In this document: piece by piece, positions 25,761 to 34,669 of the stretch | Position numbering within the stretch: the first letter of the stretch is position 1 | Layout of the letters: each line of letters opens with the position of its first letter | Source: Paractinoplanes ferrugineus | GTDB lineage: Bacteria > Actinomycetota > Actinomycetes > Mycobacteriales > Micromonosporaceae | DNA length: 64,000 nucleotides | Reading direction: 5' to 3' | Assembly: GCF_016862195.1 (NCBI RefSeq) | Contig: NZ_BOMM01000022.1 | Span: 62,001 to 126,000, forward strand | The notes under the pieces: generated by a model | Told to the model about the DNA's origin: nothing | The model's input: only the letters and a program-made list of their open reading frames with translations | Databases searched by the model: none | Made by a program: the position numbers and the translations under genes

Positions 25761-27049
25761 TGAAACGCTCTCTCACGGCCGTCCTCGGTGCCACGGCGGC
25801 GATCTCCTTGGTGCTCACCGGCTGCAGCGGTGCTGACGACGAGGGTTCCGCCGGCGGGCCGCAGACGCTCACCCTCGCCGGCTGGAGCTTCGCCACCACG
25901 CCCGAGTTCAAGACGCTCGCCGACGGTTTCCACGCCGCCCATCCCGACGTGACGGTGGAGCTGAAGGAATACGACGCGGCCAATTACGACACGCAGATGG
26001 TCGCCGACCTGGCCGCCGGCAAAGCGCCGGACATCTACGCGCAGAAGACGCTCAAGAACTTCTACACCTATCAGAACGGCAAGCAACTCGTCGACGTGTC
26101 GGATGTCGCGAGCGGCCTGGCCAAAACCGTCGGTGGGATCGACAGCTACCAGGCGGACGGCAAGACCTGGGCCGTCCCGTACCGGCAGGACTCCTGGGTG
26201 CTGTTCTACAACAAGACGCTGTTCGACAAGGCCGGCGTCAAGCTGCCCGACGGTTCGTGGACATGGGACGACTATGCCGCCACGGCCAAGGAGCTGACGG
26301 CGAAACTCAACGGGCCGAAAGGCGACTACGAGCACATCTGGCAGTCGACGGTGCAGGGTTTCGCCCTCGCCCAGACCCCGGGTGCGGCCATCGAGAGCGG
26401 CGACTTCGGCTACCTCAAGCCGTACTATTCGCGGGTTCTCGACCTGCAGAACGCCGGGGCGCAGGTCAAGTTCGGCGACGCCACCACCAACAACCTCACC
26501 TATCAGTCGCAGTTCGGCAAACAGTCGGCGGCGATGATGCTGATGGGCTCGTGGTACATCGCCACCCTGCGCAAACAGCAGGGCAGCGGCGAGGCCGACA
26601 AGTTCGACTGGGGCTTCGCGCCGGCGCCGCAGCTCGACAAGAGCACCACCGGAACGAGCGCCACTCCGGTCACCTTCGGCGATCCGACGGGCCTCGGCAT
26701 CAACCCCAAGATCAACAAGGGCAAGCTCGCCTCGGCCAAGGCATTCCTCGCGTACGCGGCGGGCGTCGACGGTGCGAAAGCGCTCGCCGGAATCGGCATC
26801 ACGCCGGCCGACACCGAAGCGGTGCGGGACACCTTCTTCAAGCTCGACGGCGTGCCGCAGGACGACCTCTCGAAGTTCGCCTTCACCAAGCACGAGACGA
26901 AGCCGGAGAACCCGGTCTCCAAGCACACGGCGGCGTTGCAGAACGTTCTCAGCGACACCCACACCGCGATCATGTCCGGCAGCAAGGACGTCGGCGCGGC
27001 CATCACCGAGGCGCAGAACCGGGCCAAGAACGAGGTCCTCAACAAGTAA
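25760..27049 (+). CDS. sugar ABC transporter substrate-binding lipoprotein
   Basis: The product is a solute-binding protein of about 429 residues (family 1 type). A lipobox LVLTGC near residue 21 anchors it to the outer face of the membrane. The body is typical: TLAGWSFATTPEFKTLADGFHAAHP, GKAPDIYA, WAVPYRQDSWVLFYNKTLFDKAG, WTWDDYAATAKELT, SAAMMLMGSWYIA, and a helical C-terminal tail. Two ATGs are in tandem; the second (25760) is five bases from AAGGAG and is preferred. The gene overlaps the DUF2264 stop and is followed by a strong hairpin, which often raises binding-protein dosage over the permeases. The cargo is probably an unsaturated uronate oligosaccharide. Confidence 0.87.
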   Translation: MKRSLTAVLGATAAISLVLTGCSGADDEGSAGGPQTLTLAGWSFATTPEFKTLADGFHAAHPDVTVELKEYDAANYDTQMVADLAAGKAPDIYAQKTLKNFYTYQNGKQLVDVSDVASGLAKTVGGIDSYQADGKTWAVPYRQDSWVLFYNKTLFDKAGVKLPDGSWTWDDYAATAKELTAKLNGPKGDYEHIWQSTVQGFALAQTPGAAIESGDFGYLKPYYSRVLDLQNAGAQVKFGDATTNNLTYQSQFGKQSAAMMLMGSWYIATLRKQQGSGEADKFDWGFAPAPQLDKSTTGTSATPVTFGDPTGLGINPKINKGKLASAKAFLAYAAGVDGAKALAGIGITPADTEAVRDTFFKLDGVPQDDLSKFAFTKHETKPENPVSKHTAALQNVLSDTHTAIMSGSKDVGAAITEAQNRAKNEVLNK

Positions 27050-27054
27050 GCGGG

Positions 27055-27082
27055 GGCGCCGCGGGAACGAACCCGCGGCGCC
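27055..27082 (+). terminator. intercistronic hairpin between binding protein and permease genes
   Basis: A perfect 11-bp inverted repeat (27055-27065 with 27072-27082, six-base loop) lies six bases after the binding-protein stop. It may act as a leaky terminator or as an mRNA 3'-end stabiliser. Confidence 0.6.
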
Positions 27083-27103
27083 GCGACCCACCGGGAGCCT
27101 GAC

Positions 27104-28012
27104 ATGACATCGATGCCGTTGGCCCGCCGCCGGCGTGGCCGGCAGGTATGGCGCGACACGGCGGTGGGCTGGTCGTTCCTGCTGCCGAACTTCGCCGGTT
27201 TCGCCCTGCTCACCCTCGTGCCGGTGGCGCTGCTCTTCTATTACGCGTTCACCAGCTGGAACGTGTTCGGCGGCGCGGAATGGACCGGCCTGGACAACGT
27301 CCGGCAGATGCTGCACGACGCCAGCTTCCGGACCGCGCTGCGCAACACCCTCTATTACACGGTCTTCCACATTCCACTGACCCTGGTCGCGGCGCTCGCT
27401 CTCGCGCTTCTGCTCAACCGGCGGCTGCGGGGCGTCGCATTTTTCCGTACGGTCGCGTTCTTCCCCTACATCACCTCGATCGTGGCGCTCGCCCAGGTCT
27501 GGAACATGCTTTTCAGCCCCGGGTACGGCCCGATCAACGCGGCTCTGCGCGGGCTCGGCGTCGACCATCCACCCGGCTGGACCACCTCGGCGGACTGGTC
27601 GATGCCGGCCGTGATCGTCGTCGGGACCTGGCGCGAGATGGGCTACTACATGCTGCTCTTCCTGGCCGGCCTGCAGACCATTCCCGGTCAGCTCTACGAG
27701 GCGGCCAAGGTGGACGGGGCGAACGCCTGGCAGCGGTTGCGGGCGGTGACGATTCCCGGGCTGCGACCCACCACGTTCTTCGTCGTCGTGATGCTGACCA
27801 TCGGCAGTTTCAAGGTCTTCGACCTGATCCTGGTGATGACCAACGGCGGGCCGGGCCAGTCGACGCTGGTGCTCTCGCAGTACATCTATCAGAAGGGCTT
27901 CGTCGAGAACCAGTTCGGTTACGCCTCGACCGTGTCGATCGCATTGTTCCTGATCTGTTTCGGGGTCACGGCCGCCCAGTTCCTCATCAATCGGCGGGGG
28001 AGTGACTCGTGA
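27104..28012 (+). CDS. sugar ABC transporter permease (UgpA/LacF-like)
   Basis: The product has 302 residues and six membrane helices, beginning after a basic leader (RRRRGRQVWRD) with WSFLLPNFAGFALLTLVPVA. The cytoplasmic EAA loop, which docks the ATPase, reads LYEAAKVDGANAWQRLRAVTIPGLRPT. Later helices include TFFVVVMLTIGSFKVFDLILVMT followed by GGPGQSTLVLSQYIYQ. It is the first of two permease subunits and its stop overlaps the next start (GTGA). No ATPase gene is present in the locus; like other actinobacterial CUT1 importers it probably uses a shared MsiK-type ATPase encoded elsewhere. Confidence 0.9.
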   Translation: MTSMPLARRRRGRQVWRDTAVGWSFLLPNFAGFALLTLVPVALLFYYAFTSWNVFGGAEWTGLDNVRQMLHDASFRTALRNTLYYTVFHIPLTLVAALALALLLNRRLRGVAFFRTVAFFPYITSIVALAQVWNMLFSPGYGPINAALRGLGVDHPPGWTTSADWSMPAVIVVGTWREMGYYMLLFLAGLQTIPGQLYEAAKVDGANAWQRLRAVTIPGLRPTTFFVVVMLTIGSFKVFDLILVMTNGGPGQSTLVLSQYIYQKGFVENQFGYASTVSIALFLICFGVTAAQFLINRRGSDS

Positions 28013-28887
28013 CCCTCCGCCACGCGCCGCCGGTCGAGAGAGTGAGCCTGGAACCGTTGCCGCGCCGGCGCCGGAGCGGCTATCGCTTCCTCGGCTATGC
28101 GGCCCTCGTCCTCGCCGCGGCCGCCGTGCTCCTCCCGTTCTACTGGATGGCGATGTCGTCGCTGAAGGCCAACAACGACGTCTACACCATTCCGGTGCGC
28201 TGGCTGCCCGACCCGGTCGTCTGGAGGAACTACCTCGACATCTGGCAGAAGTCGGATCTGACGACGTGGCTCAAGAACACCCTGATCCTGTCCGTCGTCG
28301 TCACCTTTCTGCAGGTGCTGACCGGCAGTTTCGCCGCCTACGGATTCGCCAAGGTGCGCTTCCCCGGCCGTACGGCGTTGTTCCTCGCCTACATCGGCAC
28401 CCTCGCCGTCCCCTGGCAGTCCTACATGATTCCGCAGTTCATCCTGTTCTCGAAGCTGCACCTGTCGGACACCCTCTGGGCGATAGTCGCGTTGCAGGCG
28501 TTCGGGGCGTTCGGCGTGTTCCTGATGAAGCAGTACTACGAGTCGATCCCGGACGAACTGCTGGACGCCGCGCGCATCGACGGCATGAGCGAGTACGGCA
28601 TCTGGCGCCGCATCATGCTTCCGCTGTCGGTGCCGGCGCTGGCCAGCCTGACGCTGCTGACCCTGGTGTCGACCTGGAACGACTACATGGGCCCGCTGAT
28701 CTACCTGCGCAGCCGGGACCTGTGGACGATCCAGATCGGCCTGAAGACGTTCGTGAACACCTACAACGCCGAGTACGCCCTGATCATGACCGGGTCGGTG
28801 CTGTCGGTCCTGCCGATCGCGATCATCTTCCTGCTCGGCCAGCGCTACTTCGTCGAAGGCATCGCCAGCACCGGACTGAAGGGGTGA
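28009..28887 (+). CDS. sugar ABC transporter permease (UgpE/LacG-like)
   Basis: The product has 292 residues and six predicted helices, from GYAALVLAAAAVLLPFYWMAMSS-type helix 1 to IAIIFLLGQRYFVEGI at the end; the last residues GLKG are the usual C terminus of this subunit. The EAA loop is ELLDAARIDGMSEYGIWRRIMLP. GTG start overlapping the previous stop. It pairs with the upstream permease to form the import channel. Confidence 0.9.
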   Translation: MTLRHAPPVERVSLEPLPRRRRSGYRFLGYAALVLAAAAVLLPFYWMAMSSLKANNDVYTIPVRWLPDPVVWRNYLDIWQKSDLTTWLKNTLILSVVVTFLQVLTGSFAAYGFAKVRFPGRTALFLAYIGTLAVPWQSYMIPQFILFSKLHLSDTLWAIVALQAFGAFGVFLMKQYYESIPDELLDAARIDGMSEYGIWRRIMLPLSVPALASLTLLTLVSTWNDYMGPLIYLRSRDLWTIQIGLKTFVNTYNAEYALIMTGSVLSVLPIAIIFLLGQRYFVEGIASTGLKG

Positions 28888-28892
28888 CCGCC

Positions 28893-29555
28893 GTGAAACA
28901 GCGCCTCGGCCCCCTGTTCGAGCTCGCGTACGCGGGCCTGATGACCAACGTCCTGTTGACCCTGGCGTGCGCGCCGCTGGTGGCGTTGCTGATGACCACC
29001 GACCCGGCCCGCTCGTGGCCGCTGCTCGCCGCGCTCACCCCGCTCGCCGGGCCGGCGCTGTGCGGGGCGTTCGCGGTGCTGGCCAAGCACGCCGACGGCA
29101 CTCCGGTGCGGACCTTCGGCCGGGTCTGGCGCGCCTCGGCGCGCCGGGCGGTCCCGCTGGTGGCGGTCGCGGCGACCACTGTCGTCGTGCTCGCCGTCGA
29201 CCTGCGGTACGCGTGGGGGCGCCAGGTCGGCGCGCTGGTCATCCCGATGCTCGTCGTGGCGATGATCCTGGTCTCGGCGACCACCCTGCTCGCCCTGGTG
29301 GTCCTGGCCGAACGGCCGGCGGTGCGGCTGCGCGACGCCTGCCGGGTGAGCCTCTACCTGGCCGTCCGGCACTGGTATCTGACGCTGTTCTCGCTGGCCG
29401 TGCTCGGCCTGCTGGAGGCGTTGCTCTCGACCCGCCCCGCGATCGCGCTCGGCCTGGCCGCCGCACCCCTGCTCTACGTGGTGTGGGCGGGCAGCCGCTT
29501 CTCGCTCAACGCGGCGATGCCGCCCGCGTCCGCCGCATCGGAAGGAGCCGCATGA
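28893..29555 (+). CDS. YesL/DUF624-like membrane protein
   Basis: The product has about 220 residues and five or six hydrophobic helices (LMTNVLLTLACAPLVALLM, LLAALTPLAGPALCGAFAVL, AVPLVAVAATTVVVLAVDL, VGALVIPMLVVAMILVSATTLLALV, TLFSLAVLGLLEALL). The layout and the conserved early NVLLTL segment match the YesL family, which accompanies pectin/uronate importers in Bacillus and actinobacteria. GTG 28893 has AAGGGG eight bases upstream; GTG 28884 is an alternative that overlaps the permease stop. Its role in uptake or in sensing is not known. Confidence 0.75.
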   Translation: MKQRLGPLFELAYAGLMTNVLLTLACAPLVALLMTTDPARSWPLLAALTPLAGPALCGAFAVLAKHADGTPVRTFGRVWRASARRAVPLVAVAATTVVVLAVDLRYAWGRQVGALVIPMLVVAMILVSATTLLALVVLAERPAVRLRDACRVSLYLAVRHWYLTLFSLAVLGLLEALLSTRPAIALGLAAAPLLYVVWAGSRFSLNAAMPPASAASEGAA

Positions 29556-30688
29556 CGGCGATCGACGTCCGCCCCAGCCCCGACGCCGAGGCCGTGGCGG
29601 CGGCCCGCGCCGCCGCCCTGCGCACGGTCGACGCCAACATCGCGACCTTCGGCGGCGGTTATCCCGGCGACACCACCGTCGGCGGCCGGTACGCCGAGCG
29701 GGCCGGGAACGTGGGCTGGACGACGAGCTTCTGGCCCGGCATGTTGTGGCTAGCGCACGAGCTGACCGGGGAGGCCTCGTACGCCCGTGCGGCCGCCGCG
29801 CACGTGCCGAGCTTCGCCGACCGGATCCACACCCGGTCCGACGTGGACACCCACGACCTCGGCTTCCTCTACACGCTCTCCAGCGTCGTGCCGTGGCAGC
29901 TGACCGGCGACCGGGTGGCGCGGGACGCCGCCGTCGCCGCCGCCGACCATCTGCTCACCCGGGTGCTCGAACCGGCCGGGATCATCCAGGCCTGGGGCGA
30001 CATGAGCGACCCGCGCCAGCAGGGGCGCACCATCATCGACAGTCTGATGAACACGCCGCTGTTGTTCTGGGCGTCGGAGATCACCGGCGATCGGCGATAC
30101 GCCGACGTCGCCCGGCGGCACGGCATCCAGCTGCGGGACCACATCCTGCGGCCGGACGGTACGACGTTCCACACGTTCTACTGGGACCCGGAAACCGGAG
30201 CGCCGTTACGCGGCGAGACCGAGCAGGGCAGCTCCGACGAATCGTGCTGGGCGCGCGGACAGGCGTGGGGGATCTACGGTTTCGCGCTCAATCACCGCCA
30301 CACCGGCGATCCGACGTTGCTCGACGCCGCGCACCGCTGCGCGGAACGATTCCTCAGCCGGCTGCCGGCCGACTCGGTGCCCTATTGGGATCTGGTCTTC
30401 ACCGACGGCAGCAGCGAGGAACGCGACAGTTCGGCGGCCGCGATCGCGGTCTGCGGACTGCTGGAACTCGGCGGCGAACGCCACCGGGCCGCCGCCGGGC
30501 GAATTCTCGACTCGCTCATCGACGGTTACTCCACCGCCGTACAGCCGGAATCCAATGCCCTTCTGCTGCACGGCGTCTACGACAAGCCGAAGGGGGTGGG
30601 CGTCGACGAGGGCACTCTCTGGGGTGACTACTTCTATCTGGAGGCCCTCACCCGCGTCACCCGCCCCGACTGGTCCGATCACTGGTGA
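29552..30688 (+). CDS. GH88 unsaturated glucuronyl hydrolase
   Basis: The product has 378 residues forming an (alpha/alpha)6 barrel. Motifs of GH88 are clear: WTTSFWPGMLWLAHE, THDLGFLYTLS with the first catalytic Asp, IIDSLMNTPLLFWAS with the second, and WARGQAWGIYGFALNHRHT. The enzyme hydrates the 4,5-double bond of an unsaturated uronic acid at the non-reducing end of lyase products, releasing 5-keto-4-deoxyuronate. No signal peptide, so it acts on imported fragments. The ATG overlaps the YesL-like stop (ATGA). GH105 is the alternative family, but the HDLGF box favours GH88. Confidence 0.88.
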   Translation: MTAIDVRPSPDAEAVAAARAAALRTVDANIATFGGGYPGDTTVGGRYAERAGNVGWTTSFWPGMLWLAHELTGEASYARAAAAHVPSFADRIHTRSDVDTHDLGFLYTLSSVVPWQLTGDRVARDAAVAAADHLLTRVLEPAGIIQAWGDMSDPRQQGRTIIDSLMNTPLLFWASEITGDRRYADVARRHGIQLRDHILRPDGTTFHTFYWDPETGAPLRGETEQGSSDESCWARGQAWGIYGFALNHRHTGDPTLLDAAHRCAERFLSRLPADSVPYWDLVFTDGSSEERDSSAAAIAVCGLLELGGERHRAAAGRILDSLIDGYSTAVQPESNALLLHGVYDKPKGVGVDEGTLWGDYFYLEALTRVTRPDWSDHW

Positions 30689-30696
30689 GGAGCCCC

Positions 30697-31521
30697 ATGG
30701 ACTACAGATATCACTGCGACATCCCGGCCGGGCCGGGCCTCAACGAGCTGCCGGTCAATCCGTGCGACCTGCTCGATTTCCAGCTGCTGCGGCTGTCGGC
30801 GGGGGAGTCCCATGCCGGGGAGTCCGGCGACCGGGAGATTCTCGCGGTCGTGCTCGGCGGGATCGCGTCCGTCACGGTCGGCGGTGAGAAGTTCGACAAC
30901 GTCGGCGGGCGGCCCAACGTGTTCGGTGGGAAACCGCATTCGGTGTACATTCCGGCCGGCTCGTCCTTTGTGGTGCGGGCCGAAAGCGCGGTGGAGATAG
31001 CGCTGCCGAGCGCACCGAGCGATCTGGACGTGGCGCCCTACGTCATCGCCCCGTCCCGGGTCGCCGACGGTCGATGGGGCGCGGCCAACTTCGGTCGCAC
31101 GTACCACCAGATCCTGACCGAGATCGCGCAGCCGGACCTGCCCGCCCGCCGTTTGATCGTGGGGGAGACCTACACGCCGTCCGGCAACTGGAGCACCTTC
31201 CCGCCGCACCGCCACAAGTTCGACAGCCTGCCCGGCGAGGCCGCCCACGAGGAGATGTACTACTTCCGGGTCTCGCCCGGCGACGGCTTCGGCATCTCCC
31301 GGGTCTACACCGACGAGGGCTACGAGGAGAACTACACGGCACGCGACCACGCCGTGCAGATGATGCCGTCGGGCTACCACACCGTGGTCAGCGCGCCCGG
31401 CTACACCACGTACTACCTGTGGTTCCTGGCCGGCACCCAGCGCACCCAGGGCGCCGTCGAGGACGCCGGCCTGTCGTGGGTGGGGCGCACCGTGCCGATG
31501 CTGCGCGACCTGGGGCACTGA
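30697..31521 (+). CDS. IolB-family isomerase, probable 5-keto-4-deoxyuronate isomerase role
   Basis: The product has 274 residues and GAGGAG before the ATG. It has two cupin-like halves; the metal site is in FPPHRHKFDSLPGEAAHEEMYYFR (His, His, Glu), with a further His in PSGYHTVVSAPGYTTYYLWFLAG. This is the IolB (5-deoxy-glucuronate isomerase) pattern rather than classic KduI, although both are in one superfamily. No inositol genes are nearby. Between GH88 and KduD it would fill the KduI step, isomerising 5-keto-4-deoxyuronate to 2,5-diketo-3-deoxygluconate. That reassignment is inference from context. Confidence 0.8.
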   Translation: MDYRYHCDIPAGPGLNELPVNPCDLLDFQLLRLSAGESHAGESGDREILAVVLGGIASVTVGGEKFDNVGGRPNVFGGKPHSVYIPAGSSFVVRAESAVEIALPSAPSDLDVAPYVIAPSRVADGRWGAANFGRTYHQILTEIAQPDLPARRLIVGETYTPSGNWSTFPPHRHKFDSLPGEAAHEEMYYFRVSPGDGFGISRVYTDEGYEENYTARDHAVQMMPSGYHTVVSAPGYTTYYLWFLAGTQRTQGAVEDAGLSWVGRTVPMLRDLGH

Positions 31522-31523
31522 GG

Positions 31524-32282
31524 ATGATCCTGGACCGCTTCCGGCTCGACGGCCAGGTCGCCCTGGTCACCGGCGGCAACCGCGGCCTCGGCCAGGGATG
31601 CGCGATCGCCCTGGCCGAGGCCGGCGCCGACGTCGCGCTGCTGGGCCGCTCGTCGCCCGCGGACACCATGGCGGCCGTCGCCGCCGTCGGCCGCCGCGCG
31701 CTGCACGTCCCCGGCGACCTCGGCAAGGCGGACCTCGCCGGGGCCGTCCGCACCGTTCTCGACGAGCTGGGCCGGCTCGACATCCTGGTCAACAACGCCG
31801 GGATCATCCGCCGTGCGGACGCGGTCGAGACCAGCGCGGCGGACTGGGACGAGGTGCTGACCGTCGACCTCGACGCGGTCTGGCACCTGTCCCAGGCCGC
31901 CGGCCGCGTCATGCTGGACGCTCCCGGCGGCGGCCGGATCATCAACGTCGCCTCGATGCTGTCCTTCCAGGGCGGCATCCGCGTCCCGGCCTACACGGCG
32001 GCCAAACACGCCGTCGTCGGCCTCACCAAGGCCCTGGCCAACGAGTGGGCCGCGCACGGCGTGAACGTCAACGCGGTCGCCCCGGGCTACATGGCCACCG
32101 ACAACACCGCCGCTCTGCGCGCCGACCCGGCCCGCGCGGCGGCGATCCTCGACCGCATTCCCGCCGGCCGCTGGGGCACCCCCGCCGACCTGGCCGGGGC
32201 TGTCGTGTTCCTGGCCTCCGACGCGGCCCGTTACCTCCACGGAACCGTCCTGCCCGTCGACGGCGGCTGGCTGGCCCGGTGA
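31524..32282 (+). CDS. kduD: 2-deoxy-D-gluconate 3-dehydrogenase / 2,5-diketo-3-deoxygluconate reductase
   Basis: An SDR of 252 residues: FRLDGQVALVTGGNRGLGQG, NNAGIIRRA, INVASMLSFQGG, catalytic YTAAK, and the KduD-typical tail GYMATDNTAALR with IPAGRWGTP. KduD reduces 2,5-diketo-3-deoxygluconate to 2-keto-3-deoxygluconate with NADH. It starts two bases after the IolB-like stop and is the last gene of the operon. The kinase and aldolase that would finish the pathway are not in the window. Confidence 0.87.
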   Translation: MILDRFRLDGQVALVTGGNRGLGQGCAIALAEAGADVALLGRSSPADTMAAVAAVGRRALHVPGDLGKADLAGAVRTVLDELGRLDILVNNAGIIRRADAVETSAADWDEVLTVDLDAVWHLSQAAGRVMLDAPGGGRIINVASMLSFQGGIRVPAYTAAKHAVVGLTKALANEWAAHGVNVNAVAPGYMATDNTAALRADPARAAAILDRIPAGRWGTPADLAGAVVFLASDAARYLHGTVLPVDGGWLAR

Positions 32283-32404
32283 CCCCGGTCCGCACGGGTC
32301 AACCCGATCGGCCTGAGTGGACGATACGCGCGGACCGAGGCGGGCGGTAAGAAGAACGCCCGGCGCCTTCCGCGCGTTTGTCCCTGGGGAGGGCAACTAT
32401 CGTG

Positions 32405-33850
32405 ATGAACCACGTACGCGTCATCAACGTCTATTCCCTGCCCTGGCAGTACGACGGCATCTCGAGCCGCAACCCGACCGAGGAACTCGAGCTGGGCAAC
32501 CTGCGCGACCACTACGAGCTGTACCGGGATCAGCTGCCCCGGTTGCTGCCGGACGACTTCTTCGGCGGTCGCCGCTGCGTCGAGAACCTCGGTATCGATT
32601 CACCGATCCGGTTCGACAAGTGCGAGGCGGTGCTGTTCGCGTTGCCGTCCGACCAGGTCGTGCTGGCGGTGGTGCTGGAGTTCGACACCTCGTCCCTCGA
32701 CGAGACCGCCGCGGTCCTGGACCTGGGCATCGAGGGCAAGTTCCAGGTCGACGGCAAGGATCTGGCCACCCACCTGGAGGACTTCCCCTACCACCGGGGC
32801 GACGTCAAGCGCTGGCGGGAGTCGGGCAAGGGCGGGCTGTTGCCCGAGCGGCACCAGCTGATCTTCGTCCGGCCCGACGACGACGGCCCCGACGACGACA
32901 CCGTCGAACGGCTCGTCTACCGCCGCTCCAGGCCGTACAGCAAGGAGTTCGCTCGGCGTCAGGAGCCGGAGCAGCTCAACGAGACGATCGACGGGCGGGT
33001 CACCCGCGGGGTGGTCACCACCTACGTCTCGCTGCTCTACGGCCACCAGTACGAGGTCGAGGACAGCATCTACCTGTCGACGGTGCACGCGGTCGGCACG
33101 GCGTCGATCTTCCGGCAGATCTGGCACGACTCCTATCGGCAGGTGCGCGAGTTCCGCCTCAAGGGGCAGGCCCAGGTGGTGGGCCAGCAGACCCGCGACG
33201 CGCTGGAGGAGCTCGCCGACAACCTCGGCAACCTGGAGTTCGACCTGACGTTCAGCGTCGAGTTCCCGCTGATGCGGATCGAGACGTTCCACACCGCTCT
33301 GTACGAGACGATGGACCTGTCGGGGCAGGCGCGGGCGCTCAGCCAGATGTTCAGTCAGCTGGGCGGGAGTCTCAAGTCCGAGATAACCGCGATCGACGTC
33401 CGCGAACGGCGTCGTGACGAGGGACGGCAGAAGTGGAACGCTTTCGCCGCGGGGGTGCTGAGCCTCGTCGGTGTGTCGGTCGGGTTCGTGATCGCCTTCC
33501 TCGGCATCAACGCCAAGGAGGTTCCGAACGCCCCCGCGGTGTCGATGTGGGATTCCCGCTTCGCCACGGTCTACCTGGTGGCGGGGCTGATCGCGTTGGT
33601 TCCGGTGTTCTTCATCCTGTTCCCCTATCTGCGCGAGTGGGGCCGGCCACGGGTGAAGGTGGCCCGCTGGACCGGTGTGGGCGCGCTGGCGGCCGGCGCC
33701 GTGATCATCGGGGTGGCGAAACTGGTGGATGCGCGCAGCGGCCATACCCTCGTACTCGACGCGGTCTTGACGTCGATCGGGGTGCTGGGGTTGTTGATCG
33801 GCCTGAGTCTGGCCTGGTCGAGCCTGCGGCCGCGCCGCCGGCCGGCATGA
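32405..33850 (+). CDS. uncharacterised membrane protein with large N-terminal cytoplasmic region and four helices
   Basis: I do not recognise the family. The product has 481 residues; ATG 32405 (or GTG 32402) follows GGGGAGGG. The first 350 or so residues are soluble, acidic and mixed alpha/beta (VINVYSLPWQYDG, CEAVLFALPSDQVVLAVVLEF, HQLIFVRPDDDG), then become helical with a likely coiled coil (VVGQQTRDALEELADNLGNLE). Four membrane helices close the protein: AAGVLSLVGVSVGFVIAFLGI, TVYLVAGLIALVPVFFILFP, GVGALAAGAVIIGVAKL and VLTSIGVLGLLIGLSLAW. The plan resembles CorA-like channels, but no GMN motif is seen. The gene stands alone. Confidence 0.75.
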   Translation: MNHVRVINVYSLPWQYDGISSRNPTEELELGNLRDHYELYRDQLPRLLPDDFFGGRRCVENLGIDSPIRFDKCEAVLFALPSDQVVLAVVLEFDTSSLDETAAVLDLGIEGKFQVDGKDLATHLEDFPYHRGDVKRWRESGKGGLLPERHQLIFVRPDDDGPDDDTVERLVYRRSRPYSKEFARRQEPEQLNETIDGRVTRGVVTTYVSLLYGHQYEVEDSIYLSTVHAVGTASIFRQIWHDSYRQVREFRLKGQAQVVGQQTRDALEELADNLGNLEFDLTFSVEFPLMRIETFHTALYETMDLSGQARALSQMFSQLGGSLKSEITAIDVRERRRDEGRQKWNAFAAGVLSLVGVSVGFVIAFLGINAKEVPNAPAVSMWDSRFATVYLVAGLIALVPVFFILFPYLREWGRPRVKVARWTGVGALAAGAVIIGVAKLVDARSGHTLVLDAVLTSIGVLGLLIGLSLAWSSLRPRRRPA

Positions 33851-33908
33851 CGTGCGGCATCATGACGGCGGGCGAGCGGGCCGCGACCCGTGACCCATGT
33901 CCTCGCGG

Positions 33909-34604
33909 TCAGCGGAACGCCCACTCCACCGTGACGGTGGCGGCCATCCGCTGCTGACCCGGCTCGACCACGAAGCGGGAGCCCGCCGCGGCCAGGCCGT
34001 CCTGCGCGCCGGGCACGAAGTAGCCGGGTTCCGCCTCGTTCACCCGGACGACCTGGCCGAGCTGCCGGCCGGCCTGCTTGGCGTAGAGCTCGGCCTTCCC
34101 GCGGGCGTCGGCGAACGCCTTGCCGCGCGCCTCGGCGAGCAGGGCGGTGTTCTTCTCGATGGTGAACGAGACGCCGTTGAGCCGGGCCGCGTCGCCGCCG
34201 GCCGCGACGGCCGCGGACAGGATCGCGCCGGCCTTCGGCAGGTTCCGGATCTTCGCGGTGAGTCCCTGGTTCACGGTGTAGCCGATGATCTTGCGGTCGT
34301 CGTTCGTCCGGGAGGTGATGCTGACGTTGGAGGTCTGCAGGTCGGTCCGGGCGATGCCGGCTTCGACCAGCGCGTTGCGCATCCGGGTGGCGGCCGTCGC
34401 GGAGGTTTTCAGGGCCGCCCCGACGGTGGCGGCGTCGGTCTCGACGGCGAAGTCGGCGGACATCATGTCGGGCGTACCGAACACCTCACCGCGCCCGGTC
34501 ACCACCACGCTGTCGCGGGGGTCGGCGGCGTTCGCGGGCTGGGCGCCCACCGGTAAGGACAGGCACAAGGCGAGTACGGGGGCTCCTACACGGGACCAGT
34601 TCAT
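33909..34604 (-). CDS. secreted SIMPL (DUF541) domain protein
   Basis: The product has 231 residues. MNWSRVGAPVLALCLSLPVG to ANAAD is a signal peptide; the in-frame ATG six codons earlier is less likely. The mature protein is one SIMPL domain: VVVTGRGEVFGTPDMMSADFAVE, ALVEAGIARTDLQTSNVSI, IGYTVNQGLTAKIRNL, and ARGKAFADARGKAELYAKQAGRQLG. Family members form periplasmic or extracytoplasmic oligomers of unknown purpose, sometimes linked to oxidative stress. No operon partner. Confidence 0.85.
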   Translation of the reverse strand: MNWSRVGAPVLALCLSLPVGAQPANAADPRDSVVVTGRGEVFGTPDMMSADFAVETDAATVGAALKTSATAATRMRNALVEAGIARTDLQTSNVSITSRTNDDRKIIGYTVNQGLTAKIRNLPKAGAILSAAVAAGGDAARLNGVSFTIEKNTALLAEARGKAFADARGKAELYAKQAGRQLGQVVRVNEAEPGYFVPGAQDGLAAAGSRFVVEPGQQRMAATVTVEWAFR

Positions 34605-34669
34605 TACCCTATTTGACGGCATTTGCCGCGTTGGTCGCCGTTCCGACGCGCGCTTCTAGGCCTATCGAG

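Noticed and set aside
23876..27049. A 1057-codon open frame on the plus strand
   Set aside because: Only its last 430 codons, from 25760, read as a real protein (binding lipoprotein); the rest is the shadow of the DUF2264 gene in another frame.
25109..27568. An 819-codon frame on the minus strand
   Set aside because: Shadow of the DUF2264, binding-protein and permease genes; low-complexity composition and no recognisable fold.
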